From Anaerolineae bacterium (GTDB lineage: Bacteria; Chloroflexota; Anaerolineae; Anaerolineales; E44-bin32): DNA of 64,000 bases. The position numbers and the translations under genes were made by a program. The notes under the pieces are model-generated. The model was not told where the DNA came from, ran no database searches, and worked only from the letters and a program-made list of their open reading frames with translations. Position 1 is the stretch's first letter. Each line of letters starts with the position of its first letter. The stretch spans positions 1-64,000 of the forward strand of contig DUET01000011.1 in the NCBI GenBank assembly GCA_011192015.1. The letters run 5' to 3'. Positions 50,644-59,219 of the stretch are shown piece after piece.

Positions 50644-51852
50644 GTGCACTCAAATCGTGTACAATCGGGTCCATCAAGGAGAATAGCCACGATTGCTAAG
50701 AGTTCGGAATTAACCTGCCCAAAATGTAAGGGCTCCCTGCCAGGTGATGCCATGACTTGTCCCCACTGCGGCGTCGATCTGGCCTTGGTGACGTTGCTTG
50801 CTGAACGCGCCTACCTGGAAGGATTTCCTGGCGCTGCCCCGATCCCAGCCTCACCAGAAGCGTTGGTACCACGAATTGGTGAACTCCTCATCGAGCAGAA
50901 CTTGCTCACTCCCGAACAACTCGATCTTGCCTTGAAACACCAGCGGGAATTGGGAGAGGGAAAGAAACGTCGCCTGCTGGGTGAAATCTTGGTCGAGATG
51001 AGGTTGATCGATCGGGAGGTCCTGGACGGCATCATCAATCAGCAAATCATCGCCCTGCACAGTGCTTTGCAGGATTCCAATCGCAACCTCGAGAAACGCG
51101 TGGCTGAACGCACGATGGAGCTCGAAAATGCGTTAGCCCACTTGACCGAATTGAATCAGATCAAAGCCAACATGATCTCAAACGTGTCGCATGAGCTACG
51201 CACCCCACTGGCCCACATCAAGGGATATATCGAACTCCTAATCGGAGCGCAGCTCGGGCCATTGAATCCCGATCAGATCAAAGCATTGGAGGTCGTACAG
51301 CGATCGTCTACCCGTCTGGAGACATTGATCGAGGATCTGATCGAATTCTCGACTTCTTCTCGCGAGGGTATCGGGCTCAAGATCCAACCCTTCCGGGTCG
51401 AGCAATTGTTGAACATGGTAATTGAACGCTCGAGAGAAAAAGCCGAGAAATCAAAGATCGAACTCACAGCCGAAATCGAAGAACCTCTCTCCCTGGTTCG
51501 GGGTGATGAGAAAAGATTAGGCTGGGTGCTCATTCAGCTAGTGGATAACGGGATCAAGTTTACGCCTGAGGGAGGACAAGTCACTTTGAAATCCTCTCTG
51601 AATGGGGATCGGGTCACCATATCCGTAACAGACACCGGCATCGGTATCCCAGGTGATCGCATGGACGAGGTCTTCATTCCCTTCCATCAACTGGATGGAT
51701 CCGCAGAACGGCGTTACGGAGGCACAGGCCTGGGTTTGGCGCTGGTAAAACTCATCCTGGATGCCCATGATTGTGAAATCCGGATCCAAAGCGAAATCGG
51801 CAAAGGAAGTACCTTCAGCTTTGATCTGCCAAAGATTGAGAAGGCTGATTGA
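50644..51852 (+). CDS. Sensor histidine kinase with zinc ribbon and MshEN-like domain
   Basis: 402 residues as drawn from GTG 50644. The N-terminus has a zinc ribbon (CPKCKG...CPHCG, about 24-42). Next comes an MshEN/GspE-N-like region (IGELLIEQNLLTPEQLDLALKHQ...GEILVEMRLIDREVL, about 77-135) and a coiled coil. HisKA follows with the phosphoacceptor His in NMISNVSHELRTPLAHIKGY (about 186), then a HATPase domain with DNGIKF, DTGIGIP and GGTGLGLALV. No membrane segment is present, so it is a soluble kinase. The start is uncertain: GTG 50644 fits a leaderless mRNA, whereas AAGGAG at 50676-50682 points to an unusual ATT at 50692. Confidence 0.85.
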   Translation: MHSNRVQSGPSRRIATIAKSSELTCPKCKGSLPGDAMTCPHCGVDLALVTLLAERAYLEGFPGAAPIPASPEALVPRIGELLIEQNLLTPEQLDLALKHQRELGEGKKRRLLGEILVEMRLIDREVLDGIINQQIIALHSALQDSNRNLEKRVAERTMELENALAHLTELNQIKANMISNVSHELRTPLAHIKGYIELLIGAQLGPLNPDQIKALEVVQRSSTRLETLIEDLIEFSTSSREGIGLKIQPFRVEQLLNMVIERSREKAEKSKIELTAEIEEPLSLVRGDEKRLGWVLIQLVDNGIKFTPEGGQVTLKSSLNGDRVTISVTDTGIGIPGDRMDEVFIPFHQLDGSAERRYGGTGLGLALVKLILDAHDCEIRIQSEIGKGSTFSFDLPKIEKAD

Positions 51853-52129
51853 AACGGAGTGTGGATCGCAATCGAAACGGAGACAACATCAGAAAATTCG
51901 AACATCCAACATTCAGTCCCGTTCCGCGGATATCACCACGCCCATTCCAGCATCATTAGAAACTCTCATCCGCAGTTGCTGGTCATCCATCTCGAGGTGC
52001 ACCCGAACGGGCTTTAATACAAGGCGCATTCTTCACCCTTGGAAACATGGGATCGACACGATGTGTAAAAAAATGAAAGATGGTAGGATAATTGCAACGA
52101 TGTAGGAACAGATTGTCCGGGGATAGATC

Positions 52130-52837
52130 ATGGATCGTAAATCGACCATCTTAGTTGTAGACGACGAACCTCGATACCTGCGTTTGGTGGAACTCAACCT
52201 CACCTCGAACGGCTATCTTGTTCAAACCGCATCCGATGGAAAACAAAGCATCGAAATGGTCGCTACTGGCGAACCGGACCTTGTCCTTCTGGATGTCATG
52301 ATGCCGGTGATGGATGGCTTCGAAGCCTGCGAACGTATCCGGGATTTTTCTGACATCCCCATCATCATGGTGACAGCAAAAACGGAAGAGGCGGATCGGG
52401 TGCGCGGTCTGGACATCGGAGCGGATGACTATATCCTGAAGCCTTTTTCCTCCCAGGAACTGCTAGCGCGCGTGCGTGCGGTCCTGCGCCGCGCCAAACG
52501 CGAAGGCCCCTTCGGATTCGAGAACGTGGTTCTGCGTCATCACGAGCTGGAAATCGACATCCCCAAAGCAGAAGTACGAGTCAATGGCCAAAGTGTCCGT
52601 TTGACCGCTACGGAATATCGCCTGCTGGTGACGCTTGCAGAATCCAAGGGGAAATTAGTAACGTCCGAAGAACTGCTCACCAAAGTATGGGGGGTTGAGT
52701 ATCGGGATGAGAAGGATGTGCTTTGGGTGGGGCTCAGCAGGCTGCGCCAGAAGATAGAGCCGGATCCGAAGAATCCGATCCACATCATCACCCGTCAAGG
52801 CATGGGTTACATCTTCCCGCTCGAGGAGGATGTTTAG
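52130..52837 (+). CDS. OmpR-family response regulator
   Basis: 235 residues. N-terminal REC domain (ILVVDDEP, phosphoacceptor Asp in LVLLDVMMPVMDGF at about 54, Lys in ILKPFSSQELLARV) and C-terminal winged helix (VRLTATEYRLLVTLAESKGKLVTSEELLTKVWG...LWVGLSRLRQKIE...RQGMGYIF). It binds DNA once phosphorylated. It follows the kinase gene after 277 bases on the same strand and is its likely partner. No clear promoter of its own was recognised. Confidence 0.92.
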   Translation: MDRKSTILVVDDEPRYLRLVELNLTSNGYLVQTASDGKQSIEMVATGEPDLVLLDVMMPVMDGFEACERIRDFSDIPIIMVTAKTEEADRVRGLDIGADDYILKPFSSQELLARVRAVLRRAKREGPFGFENVVLRHHELEIDIPKAEVRVNGQSVRLTATEYRLLVTLAESKGKLVTSEELLTKVWGVEYRDEKDVLWVGLSRLRQKIEPDPKNPIHIITRQGMGYIFPLEEDV

Positions 52838-53018
52838 GCACAGATCTCTTGCAAGGGGAACCCATCTCTCACTGCATAGAGTTGAAATAGTGAAGGCTTT
52901 TCCGACTCGAACCCCGACCATCTCTGGTCGCTCTACTCACACACTCCAATAGGAGCATCCAAGCCTTCCTCAGCCTGCCGCTAGCTTCTTGCAATCATGC
53001 ATAAAATGAGGCCTCTGC

Positions 53019-53024
53019 TATAAT
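53019..53024 (+). promoter_or_regulatory. -10 box before double-HTH gene
   Basis: TATAAT about 30 bases before the ATG at 53055, with a GGGAGAG ribosome site between. No -35 box at the right distance is recognised, so activation by a factor is possible. Confidence 0.5.
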
Positions 53025-53054
53025 CTCTTCAAATCGTTGCTGCGGGAGAGCATT

Positions 53055-53726
53055 ATGTCGGAAGAGCAAGCTTTCACGCTACATGCCGAGATGCTGGGAG
53101 AAAGGATGCGCCAAGCCCGTTTGGCAAACGGGAAGAGCCTGCGGGAAACCGCCAGAGCTCTCGGTATAAGCAGCAACACCCTCTCTTCCTTCGAACGCGG
53201 TCGCAGAGCCATATCCCTGCCCGAGCTGGAACTGTTCGCCTACCACATCGAAACACCCCTGCCCTTCTTATTGAGTGGGAAGCCCCACACATCAACCGAG
53301 AAGCAGAAATTCAATCAAAACATGATGCGTACTCTGCGCAATCGTGTCATCGGGGCATCCTTGCGTGCCCACCGCAAGGATGCTGGTAAAACCATCCGCC
53401 AGTTGGCGGATGAAGTCAACATGCCTACCAGCCGGATCTCGGCATACGAGCGAGGAGAACGTCCCATCCCCATCCCCCATCTGACCGTCATCGCCGCAGT
53501 GCTTGGCCATCAAATCGAGGATTATTTCGACAGAGACGGTCCTGTGGGTGAATGGGAAATCAACAGGCAGGTCTATGATAGGATCATGGAAATGCCCGTC
53601 GAGACTCGCCAATTCCTCGCTCAATCTGCAAACCTACCTTTTGTGGAACTCGCCAAACGCTTCAGCGAACTCCCCGCAGATCGGCTTCGCTCTGTGGCAG
53701 AGGGGCTGCTGGATATCACGATATGA
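53055..53726 (+). CDS. Double XRE/HTH_3 transcriptional regulator
   Basis: About 223 residues from ATG 53055, behind GGGAGAG. It has two Cro/CI-type helix-turn-helix domains. The first (about 14-68) contains MRQARLANGKSLRETARALGISSNTLSSFERGRRAISLPEL; the second (about 96-155) contains LRAHRKDAGKTIRQLADEVNMPTSRISAYERGERPIP. A helical tail follows. Two such domains in one chain could bind two half-sites as a monomer. Its TGA overlaps the ATG of the TPR gene (ATGA), so the two products are made together. Confidence 0.88.
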   Translation: MSEEQAFTLHAEMLGERMRQARLANGKSLRETARALGISSNTLSSFERGRRAISLPELELFAYHIETPLPFLLSGKPHTSTEKQKFNQNMMRTLRNRVIGASLRAHRKDAGKTIRQLADEVNMPTSRISAYERGERPIPIPHLTVIAAVLGHQIEDYFDRDGPVGEWEINRQVYDRIMEMPVETRQFLAQSANLPFVELAKRFSELPADRLRSVAEGLLDITI

Positions 53727-54268
53727 ACGCATCGACGGAATCCGCGCAGGATCTTGAACACCAGGCGATGGCCGCCTACGAAGCCGGTCAGTGGAAGCAG
53801 GCCGAAACCGGCTTCCATGAGGCCCATCTTGCCTTCCAGCGCGAGGGCAACCTGCTGAAATCCGCAGAGATGAGGAACAACCTGTGCGTTGTCCTGCTGC
53901 AGGATGATCGTCCCCAGGAAGCGCTGGAGGCCGTGGAAGGTACCTGGGACATTTTTGCCTCTCAGGGTGATGATCTCCGCACAGCACAGAGCTACGGGAA
54001 CCTCGCATCCGCGCGTGAAGCCTGCGGTGACCTTTCTGGAGCCGAGGAAGCCTATCGTCAGGCAGCCCAGCTTCTCGAGAAAACCGGCGCAACCGACGAT
54101 CGGGAGCGAACATTAAGCGCGCTCTCACGCATACAGCTCAAGCGTGGAAAAGCCCTTCAGGCCGTTGCCTCGATGCAGTCCGGGTTGGATAGCAGCCCGC
54201 GGCTAAGTTTCGGGAAGCGCTTGCTGCGCAAGATCCTTCGCCTACCCCTCCGCCTGCTAGGGCGCTGA
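53723..54268 (+). CDS. TPR-repeat protein coupled to double-HTH regulator
   Basis: 181 residues, with about four tetratricopeptide-like helix pairs: LEHQAMAAYEAGQWKQAETGFHEAHLAFQ, AEMRNNLCVVLLQDDRPQEALEAVEGTWDIFA, AQSYGNLASAREACGDLSGAEEAYRQAAQLLE and TLSALSRIQLKRGKALQAVASMQSGL. A short basic Arg/Leu-rich tail ends the protein. TPRs bind partner peptides, so it may sense or present a ligand to the HTH protein, with which it overlaps by four bases. No signal peptide is seen; the tail could touch the membrane. Confidence 0.8.
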   Translation: MNASTESAQDLEHQAMAAYEAGQWKQAETGFHEAHLAFQREGNLLKSAEMRNNLCVVLLQDDRPQEALEAVEGTWDIFASQGDDLRTAQSYGNLASAREACGDLSGAEEAYRQAAQLLEKTGATDDRERTLSALSRIQLKRGKALQAVASMQSGLDSSPRLSFGKRLLRKILRLPLRLLGR

Positions 54269-54306
54269 AATCCCAATCCCATGAACGGCGATCCATTTCA
54301 CCGGCA

Positions 54307-55161
54307 ATGATTTCCAACTGGACCACTTTATCCTGTAAACCGCAGTATCGTCACCTTCTGATCGATCTGCTGGCGCGGGCGAGCATTCGCCATCAACACT
54401 CGGATTGGACCGATGCATTTTCACTGATCGGCAAACAACCCTTCCTGCTGGCTCTGCAGGATATGCAGCCGATCGCTTGCCTGGCTTGTCCACCGGATCC
54501 ACCGGGAGTTGCCTGGCTGCGCCTGTTCTCCGTCGCCTCCGACGCACCGGCCGACGAACTCTGGAAATTCCTCTGGAATCAAGCCGAAGCACAGCTCATC
54601 CGGACTGACATCGGGCGAACAGCTGTTCTCGTAACGGGGAAATGGATGATTCCCTTCCTGAAACAAAGCGAATTCGAGAAGACAAACTCGGTAGACTTCC
54701 TCGCGTGGCAGGTGGAGAACCTCCCTGCATTGCCGCGCTCCTCCGGGAACATACGCAGCATGCAATCCAGCGATCTCGCCCGAGTGACCGAAATCGATCA
54801 TACAGCCTTCGAGGAGATCTGGCGCTACACTCACGAGTATCTTGAGAGCGCCATCGCGCACGCACATCTGGCAACGGTTATCGAAATGGATGGACAGGTG
54901 GTTGCATATCTGATGGCCTCTGCAACGGCCATAGGCGCACATATCGCTCGCCTGGCAGTGGATCCCGATTGGCAAGGTCGAGGCTTGGGGAAGAGACTGG
55001 TCCATCATGCTCTCAGGCATCTCTCGGAGCACGGCTACGCCAGACCGACTGTAAACACACAATCCGACAACCACGCCGCGTTGCACCTCTATTACAGTTT
55101 GGGTTTTCGGAAGTCCGGGCAGACGTTCCCTGTGTTCGAAAAAACCCTCATCCCCGGCTAG
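54307..55161 (+). CDS. GNAT-family N-acetyltransferase
   Basis: 284 residues. The C-terminal half is a GNAT domain, with MQSSDLARVTEIDHTAFEEIW, the acetyl-CoA loop LAVDPDWQGRGLGKRLVHHALRHL (Q/RxxGxG/A form, about 217-240) and TVNTQSDNHAALHLYYSLGFRKSG. The N-terminal 150 residues are less conserved and may be a degenerate second GNAT-like domain (double-GNAT layout). The substrate is unknown. It stands 38 bases after the TPR gene on the same strand. Confidence 0.82.
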   Translation: MISNWTTLSCKPQYRHLLIDLLARASIRHQHSDWTDAFSLIGKQPFLLALQDMQPIACLACPPDPPGVAWLRLFSVASDAPADELWKFLWNQAEAQLIRTDIGRTAVLVTGKWMIPFLKQSEFEKTNSVDFLAWQVENLPALPRSSGNIRSMQSSDLARVTEIDHTAFEEIWRYTHEYLESAIAHAHLATVIEMDGQVVAYLMASATAIGAHIARLAVDPDWQGRGLGKRLVHHALRHLSEHGYARPTVNTQSDNHAALHLYYSLGFRKSGQTFPVFEKTLIPG

Positions 55162-55233
55162 CCCTTCATCGCTGCAAATTCCCGATCACGACCAGCCTCT
55201 ACCGAAGCGCATCCTTATCCCGAGAAACACAGA

Positions 55234-55265
55234 AGCCCCTGATGGAAATCCGCATCAGGGGCTTT
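55234..55265. terminator. Bidirectional terminator between GNAT and SPFH genes
   Basis: AAGCCCCTGATG and CATCAGGGGCTT form a perfect 12-bp stem with an 8-base loop. It lies between two convergent gene ends; plus-strand continuation is TCC, and minus-strand continuation is CTGTGTTTC. Confidence 0.65.
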
Positions 55266-55287
55266 CCAGATAGATTCGGACGTTCCA

Positions 55288-56088
55288 CTATGCTTTCACG
55301 GGCAGTGTCTTGCCGGGGTTTCCAACCAAACCCGACAATCCCTCCATGATGTCCATGGGAACCGGGAAGATGATCGTCGAGTTCTTCTCCACGGATATTT
55401 CGGTCAGGGTTTGAAGATAGCGCAGCTGAATAGAAACCGGATGTTCGGTCATCAACTCTGCTGCCTGGACAAGTTTTTCAGCAGCCGAGAATTCCCCTTC
55501 AGCATGCACGATCTTGGCCCGCTTTTCCCGCTCGGCCTCGGCCTGCTTGGCCATCGCTCGCTGCATCGCCTGCGGAAGCTCGACGTCCTTGACCTCCACA
55601 ATGCTCACCTTGACACCCCAAGGTTCGGTGGCTTCGTCGATGATCTGCTGGAGCTTATGGTTGATCTCCTCGCGGTTGGCAAGCAGATCATCCAGTTCGG
55701 ATTGCCCCACGACGTTGCGCAAGGTGGTCTGTGAGATGTTCCATGTGGCGCGACGGAAATCCTCCACTTGCACGATGGCGTCACTTGGATCGATCACCCG
55801 GAAGAAGACCACGGCGTTCACCTTGACGGTTACGTTGTCCTTCGTGATCACCTCCTGGGATGGCACATCCAGTGTGACGACACGAAGGTCGACCTTGACC
55901 ATGCGGTCGATGATTGGAATGATGAAGAACAAACCCGGGCCCTTCGCTCCCATCAAGCGGCCCAATCGGAAGATCACGCCTCGCTCGTATTCCTGTACGA
56001 TTTTGATGGCTGCTGCGATGAAGGAGATGAGCAGGAGCAAGACGACGAGCAAGGGCAGACCGAGTTGTGAGAAAAGAAAGTCCATCAC
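55288..56088 (-). CDS. SPFH/stomatin (slipin) family protein
   Basis: 266 residues. One N-terminal membrane segment ([20 protein letters not shown]), then an SPFH domain ([39 protein letters not shown]...[26 protein letters not shown], about 30-110) and [36 protein letters not shown], a stomatin signature. Stomatins form oligomeric membrane scaffolds. The usual NfeD partner gene is not next to it. AGGAG lies 7 bases before a GTG start (56088); ATG 56085 is also possible. Confidence 0.9.
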   Translation of the reverse strand: MMDFLFSQLGLPLLVVLLLLISFIAAAIKIVQEYERGVIFRLGRLMGAKGPGLFFIIPIIDRMVKVDLRVVTLDVPSQEVITKDNVTVKVNAVVFFRVIDPSDAIVQVEDFRRATWNISQTTLRNVVGQSELDDLLANREEINHKLQQIIDEATEPWGVKVSIVEVKDVELPQAMQRAMAKQAEAEREKRAKIVHAEGEFSAAEKLVQAAELMTEHPVSIQLRYLQTLTEISVEKNSTIIFPVPMDIMEGLSGLVGNPGKTLPVKA

Positions 56089-56244
56089 TTCGAAACTCCT
56101 TCCCTGATTGCCTCAATCGCGATCCATGAATGGATTATATCAGTTCAAGTTCCAATCGGTTCCGAGATCCATCTGCAACTAACATGAATAGACAAAGCTC
56201 ATAGAATGTGGCAGAATTCGGCGCGCAATGGATTGGGAGGTTGT

Positions 56245-56970
56245 ATGGGCAGACGTACAAGAATGCGCGAGAACCAAAGGCGCACCAGCATCCGCAACCG
56301 GATGGTTACGATCTTCGTCATCGTCACCAGCACTCTTCTGCTGGGATACATTTTCATCTATCCCAGCATCAAACCCATCGGCGAGATCGAGATTCCTGAA
56401 TTCCATGATTATCCGCTGGTGGAGGGACGAGCCATGGGGGATCCGAATGCGCCGGTGACGATCGAAGTCTTTGAGGATTTCCAATGCCCGGGCTGCGTTG
56501 GCTATACCTTCGGTGCTGAGCTTCAGATCGCGGATACGTACGTCGCCTCAGGGGATGTGTATTACATCTTCCAGCACTATCCCTTTCTCGACGACAACGC
56601 TCCAGGAGATGAATCCGATCAATCCGCCATCGCCAGCATGTGCGCCGCGGATCAGGGACGCTTCTGGGAATATCACAGCATCCTGTATGCCAACTGGAAT
56701 GGGCAGAACGAAGGCGCCTTGAACAATCGCCGTCTGGTGGCCTTCGCTGAGACGCTCGGCCTCGACATGACGGAATTCAATTCCTGTTTCAACAGCCGCA
56801 TGCATTACGACGAGATCATGCAGGATTTCCAGCGCGGAAAAATCATGGGAGTCCGCGGAACCCCTTCGGTGTTCATCAACGGTGAGATCATCATGCCGGG
56901 ATACGTGCCCACCTTCGAAGCGATCCGGGAGATCGTGGATCCGCTGCTGGCTGAAGGTGATTCGCCATAG
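56245..56970 (+). CDS. DsbA/BdbD-like thiol-disulfide oxidoreductase
   Basis: About 241 residues from ATG 56245, behind GGGAGG. One membrane segment (VTIFVIVTSTLLLGYIFIYP, about 21-40) anchors an extracytoplasmic thioredoxin fold. The active site is FEDFQCPGCVGYTF (CPGC, about 81-84), with the cis-Pro loop GVRGTPSVFING near residue 205. It likely oxidises or isomerises cysteines in exported proteins. A BdbC/DsbB or VKOR partner is not seen. A strong terminator follows. Confidence 0.88.
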   Translation: MGRRTRMRENQRRTSIRNRMVTIFVIVTSTLLLGYIFIYPSIKPIGEIEIPEFHDYPLVEGRAMGDPNAPVTIEVFEDFQCPGCVGYTFGAELQIADTYVASGDVYYIFQHYPFLDDNAPGDESDQSAIASMCAADQGRFWEYHSILYANWNGQNEGALNNRRLVAFAETLGLDMTEFNSCFNSRMHYDEIMQDFQRGKIMGVRGTPSVFINGEIIMPGYVPTFEAIREIVDPLLAEGDSP

Positions 56971-57312
56971 CTAGAGGCGAAAACCTTCGGAGCAGCCACT
57001 TCGTTGGGCTGCTCTTTTCTTTTTAACCTCTTGAAGCTCGGCTTGCCTTTGCTGCATCACCGTCCTGAAGAAGACATGCCTGACGGGAAAGGGGCCTTCA
57101 CCGATCCGGTTCCCGCGTTGAGTGCGTCTAGTTTTCGACGCTGCGACCCGGGGTGTCGAGAGGAAATCCCTGCAGCCGACAGACCACCATCCGCCGGGAC
57201 GTGGACGAAGACGCATGACGAAACGGGAGCGAGTGCGCCCCGGGGGAACCAGAAAGAAGAGACCTGCATGGAGCAGGCACGATGGAAAACTTCAGGATGC
57301 GTTTTGGAAAAG
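56971..57312. other. Intergenic region with terminator between DsbA-like and DUF554 genes
   Basis: 342 bases between convergent gene ends. The first part holds the terminator at 56990-57025. The rest has small ORFs, including a basic 57122-57526 frame that overlaps DUF554, none with family features. I see nothing else. Confidence 0.5.
56990..57025 (+). terminator. Intrinsic terminator of DsbA-like gene
   Basis: GAGCAGCC, 9-base loop, GGCTGCTC, then TTTTCTTTTT: a standard strong intrinsic terminator 20 bases past the stop codon. Confidence 0.85.
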
Positions 57313-58017
57313 TCAGTTGAGGCCCAGGCCTGCGAGCACGGCCACGATCAGCGGAGCGATCACGAGGGCGGGAAGTAGGTTGCCGGTGCGGATCGGTCGC
57401 AGTTCCAACAGGCTTCCGATGGCCAATCCCACGAGCAACACGCCGCCGACGGCGGTCATCTCGGCCACCATGGCTTCGCTGAGCAGGGCTTCAGCCTGGG
57501 CTGCCATGAGCGAGATGCCGCCCTGATAGACAAGCACGACCAGGACTGAGAAGAGCACACCCACACCCAGCGTGGAGGCAAATGCCAGAGCGGCGAAACC
57601 ATCCAGCACTGATTTGATGGCCAGCAGATGAAAATCCCCCAATAAGCCGTCCTGGATCGAACCCAGGATGGTCATCGGTCCGACGCAGAAGAGAAGGCTG
57701 GAGGTGAGGAAGCCGCGCACGAAGAGGTCCTTCTGCCCTTCGCCGGAAACGAAACGGGCTTCAAGACGTTTCCCGATGGCGCTCAAACCGTCTTCGATCC
57801 GCCACCACTCGCCCAGCAGGGCCCCGATCAACAAACTGACGACGACGATCAGGGCATTCTGGGTATCCAGGAACATACGAATACCCATGGCAAGCGTGAA
57901 GAGGCCCAAGCCTGACACGACCGTCTGCCGCACGCGTTCGGGGAGACGCGAGCCGAAGAGCATGCCCATCCCGCCTCCGACCAGAATCGTGGCAATGTTG
58001 ATCAGGGTGCCCGTCAT
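57313..58017 (-). CDS. DUF554 family membrane protein
   Basis: About 234 residues from ATG 58017, which overlaps the stop of the cobalamin adenosyltransferase gene (ATGA). The N-terminal 17 residues of the ORF-track version lie in that gene. Six to seven hydrophobic segments are seen, with the DUF554 pattern TGTLINIATILVGGGMGMLFG, GIRMFLDTQNALIVVVSLLIGALLGEWW and LLFCVGPMTILGSIQDGLLGD near residue 125. Its function is unknown. Coupling to the adenosyltransferase could mean a shared role, but the link is not established. Confidence 0.85.
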   Translation of the reverse strand: MTGTLINIATILVGGGMGMLFGSRLPERVRQTVVSGLGLFTLAMGIRMFLDTQNALIVVVSLLIGALLGEWWRIEDGLSAIGKRLEARFVSGEGQKDLFVRGFLTSSLLFCVGPMTILGSIQDGLLGDFHLLAIKSVLDGFAALAFASTLGVGVLFSVLVVLVYQGGISLMAAQAEALLSEAMVAEMTAVGGVLLVGLAIGSLLELRPIRTGNLLPALVIAPLIVAVLAGLGLN

Positions 58018-58568
58018 TCCGAATCCGATTTCGCGCGTGTGGGTCGATCGACATCCGCCAACTGGCATTCCTTCATCGAGAGCAGAAAACAGAGCGAAGA
58101 AAGACGGTTCAGATAGCGAAGCAATTCGATGTTGCGAACCTCCTTTTCATGATACAGCTTGGCCACCAGGCGTTCCGCCCGACGCACCACCGTCCTTGCC
58201 AGGTCGAATGCGGCACTCGCAGGCGCATCCCCGCCGAGTACAAATTCGTCGGGGAGGGTCACTTCCTCCTCCAGCACTTCGATCTGCTCCTCGAGCCACC
58301 CCACACGTCCTGCATCCAGCGGTTTGAAGCGATTGGAGGTCTCGTCAGAAGCCGCAAGTTCGGTCATCACAACATACAGATCGCGCTGGATGGTCCTGGC
58401 AATGCCAGCGATCTGAGCGTTCTTGGTCAGGGAACGCGCCAAACCCAAGGCAGCCGAGGCCTCATCGACCGTACCGTAGGCATCGGGTCGAGGATGGTAT
58501 TTGGGCACGCGTCCCTTTCCCAGCAAACCGGTGTATCCGTCGTCTCCACTTCCCTTCGATGTGCTCAT
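58014..58568 (-). CDS. PduO-type cob(I)alamin adenosyltransferase
   Basis: Makes adenosylcobalamin from ATP and reduced cobalamin. It is 184 residues with the family's YTGLLGKGRVPKYHPRPDAYGTVDEASAALGLARS start (ATP and cobalamin-binding region), LGGDAPASAAFDLARTVVRRAERL and LLRYLNRLSSLCFLLSM. It fits with the riboswitch-controlled B12 importer about 21 kb away: import then adenosylation. A TATAAT lies 7 bases before the ATG, predicting a leaderless mRNA. Confidence 0.9.
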   Translation of the reverse strand: MSTSKGSGDDGYTGLLGKGRVPKYHPRPDAYGTVDEASAALGLARSLTKNAQIAGIARTIQRDLYVVMTELAASDETSNRFKPLDAGRVGWLEEQIEVLEEEVTLPDEFVLGGDAPASAAFDLARTVVRRAERLVAKLYHEKEVRNIELLRYLNRLSSLCFLLSMKECQLADVDRPTRAKSDSE

Positions 58569-58575
58569 GGGAACG

Positions 58576-58604
58576 ATTATAGCTTGATTGGCCTTTGGCT
58601 CCCA
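58576..58604 (-). promoter_or_regulatory. Promoter of adenosyltransferase gene, leaderless arrangement
   Basis: TATAAT on the minus strand (58581-58576), 7 bases (CGTTCCC) before the ATG at 58568, with a weak TTGGGA 18 bases upstream. It overlaps the divergent comEA promoter. Confidence 0.55.
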
Positions 58605-58616
58605 ATGCCGTATAAT
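58588..58616 (+). promoter_or_regulatory. Promoter of comEA
   Basis: TTGGCC (58588-58593), 17-base spacer, TATAAT (58611-58616). The ATG is 40 bases downstream of the -10 box and is preceded by AGGGGGTGA. Confidence 0.6.
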
Positions 58617-58655
58617 CCAAACAGTAACCGTTCATCGCATAAAGGGGGTGACCAG

Positions 58656-59219
58656 ATGTTCAGACGGGCGGCTTTGATGCTGGCAGGCATCCTCATGGGA
58701 CTGCTCTCTGCCGGCATCTTCTCCTTGGTGAGTTCCAAACCACGCGGCCATGCCGTGGCTCTCCTCCATCCCCCCACCCCCGGCCCCGTACAAGTCCATG
58801 TCTGCGGCGCAGTCAACCAGCCTGGTGTTTACGCCTTACCTCGGGGTTCGATCGTGGAGCATGCCATCGAAGCCGCCGGTGGTTTCACGCCCGAAGCTGT
58901 TCCCTCAGCACTGAATCTGGCCGCCGTCCTGGAGGATGGACAGAAGGTGCACGTACCCGAGCAGGAGAACCACGCTGTATCCATCGCCAGCAGTGCGTAT
59001 ACCACGGTCGATCCCGCTCCTGGCGAGCTGATCAACATCAACACTGCTACGGCTTCCGAGTTGGATCTGCTTCCCGGCATCGGTCCGTCTCTGGCGAACA
59101 ACATCATCGAACATCGCCAGAACTACGGTCCGTTCACATCCATCGAGGACATCATCAACGTTTCCGGAATCGGTCCCGCCAAATTTGCAGAGCTTCGCGA
59201 TCTGATCACGGTGCATTGA
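58656..59219 (+). CDS. comEA: ComEA-type DNA-binding protein (SLBB + HhH)
   Basis: About 187 residues from ATG 58656 (MFRRAALML), behind AAAGGGGGTGA. A single N-terminal membrane anchor is followed by an SLBB domain (VQVHVCGAVNQPGVYALPRGSIVEHAIEAAGGF, about 48-80). Two helix-hairpin-helix motifs close the protein: LININTATASELDLLPGIGPSLANNIIEHRQNYGPFTSIEDI and SGIGPAKFAELRDL. ComEA receives double-stranded DNA outside the membrane during natural transformation. ComEC is not adjacent. The ORF-track version is too long because its first 169 codons lie over the antisense adenosyltransferase gene. Confidence 0.9.
   Translation: MFRRAALMLAGILMGLLSAGIFSLVSSKPRGHAVALLHPPTPGPVQVHVCGAVNQPGVYALPRGSIVEHAIEAAGGFTPEAVPSALNLAAVLEDGQKVHVPEQENHAVSIASSAYTTVDPAPGELININTATASELDLLPGIGPSLANNIIEHRQNYGPFTSIEDIINVSGIGPAKFAELRDLITVH

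Noticed and set aside
50660-50665. TACAAT near the kinase start as a -10 box
   Set aside because: No -35 box at the right distance, and a better TTGAAA-N17-TATGAT promoter lies just upstream.
57122-57526. 134-residue basic plus-strand ORF after the DsbA-like gene
   Set aside because: It overlaps the well-supported DUF554 gene, follows a strong terminator and has no promoter or ribosome site.
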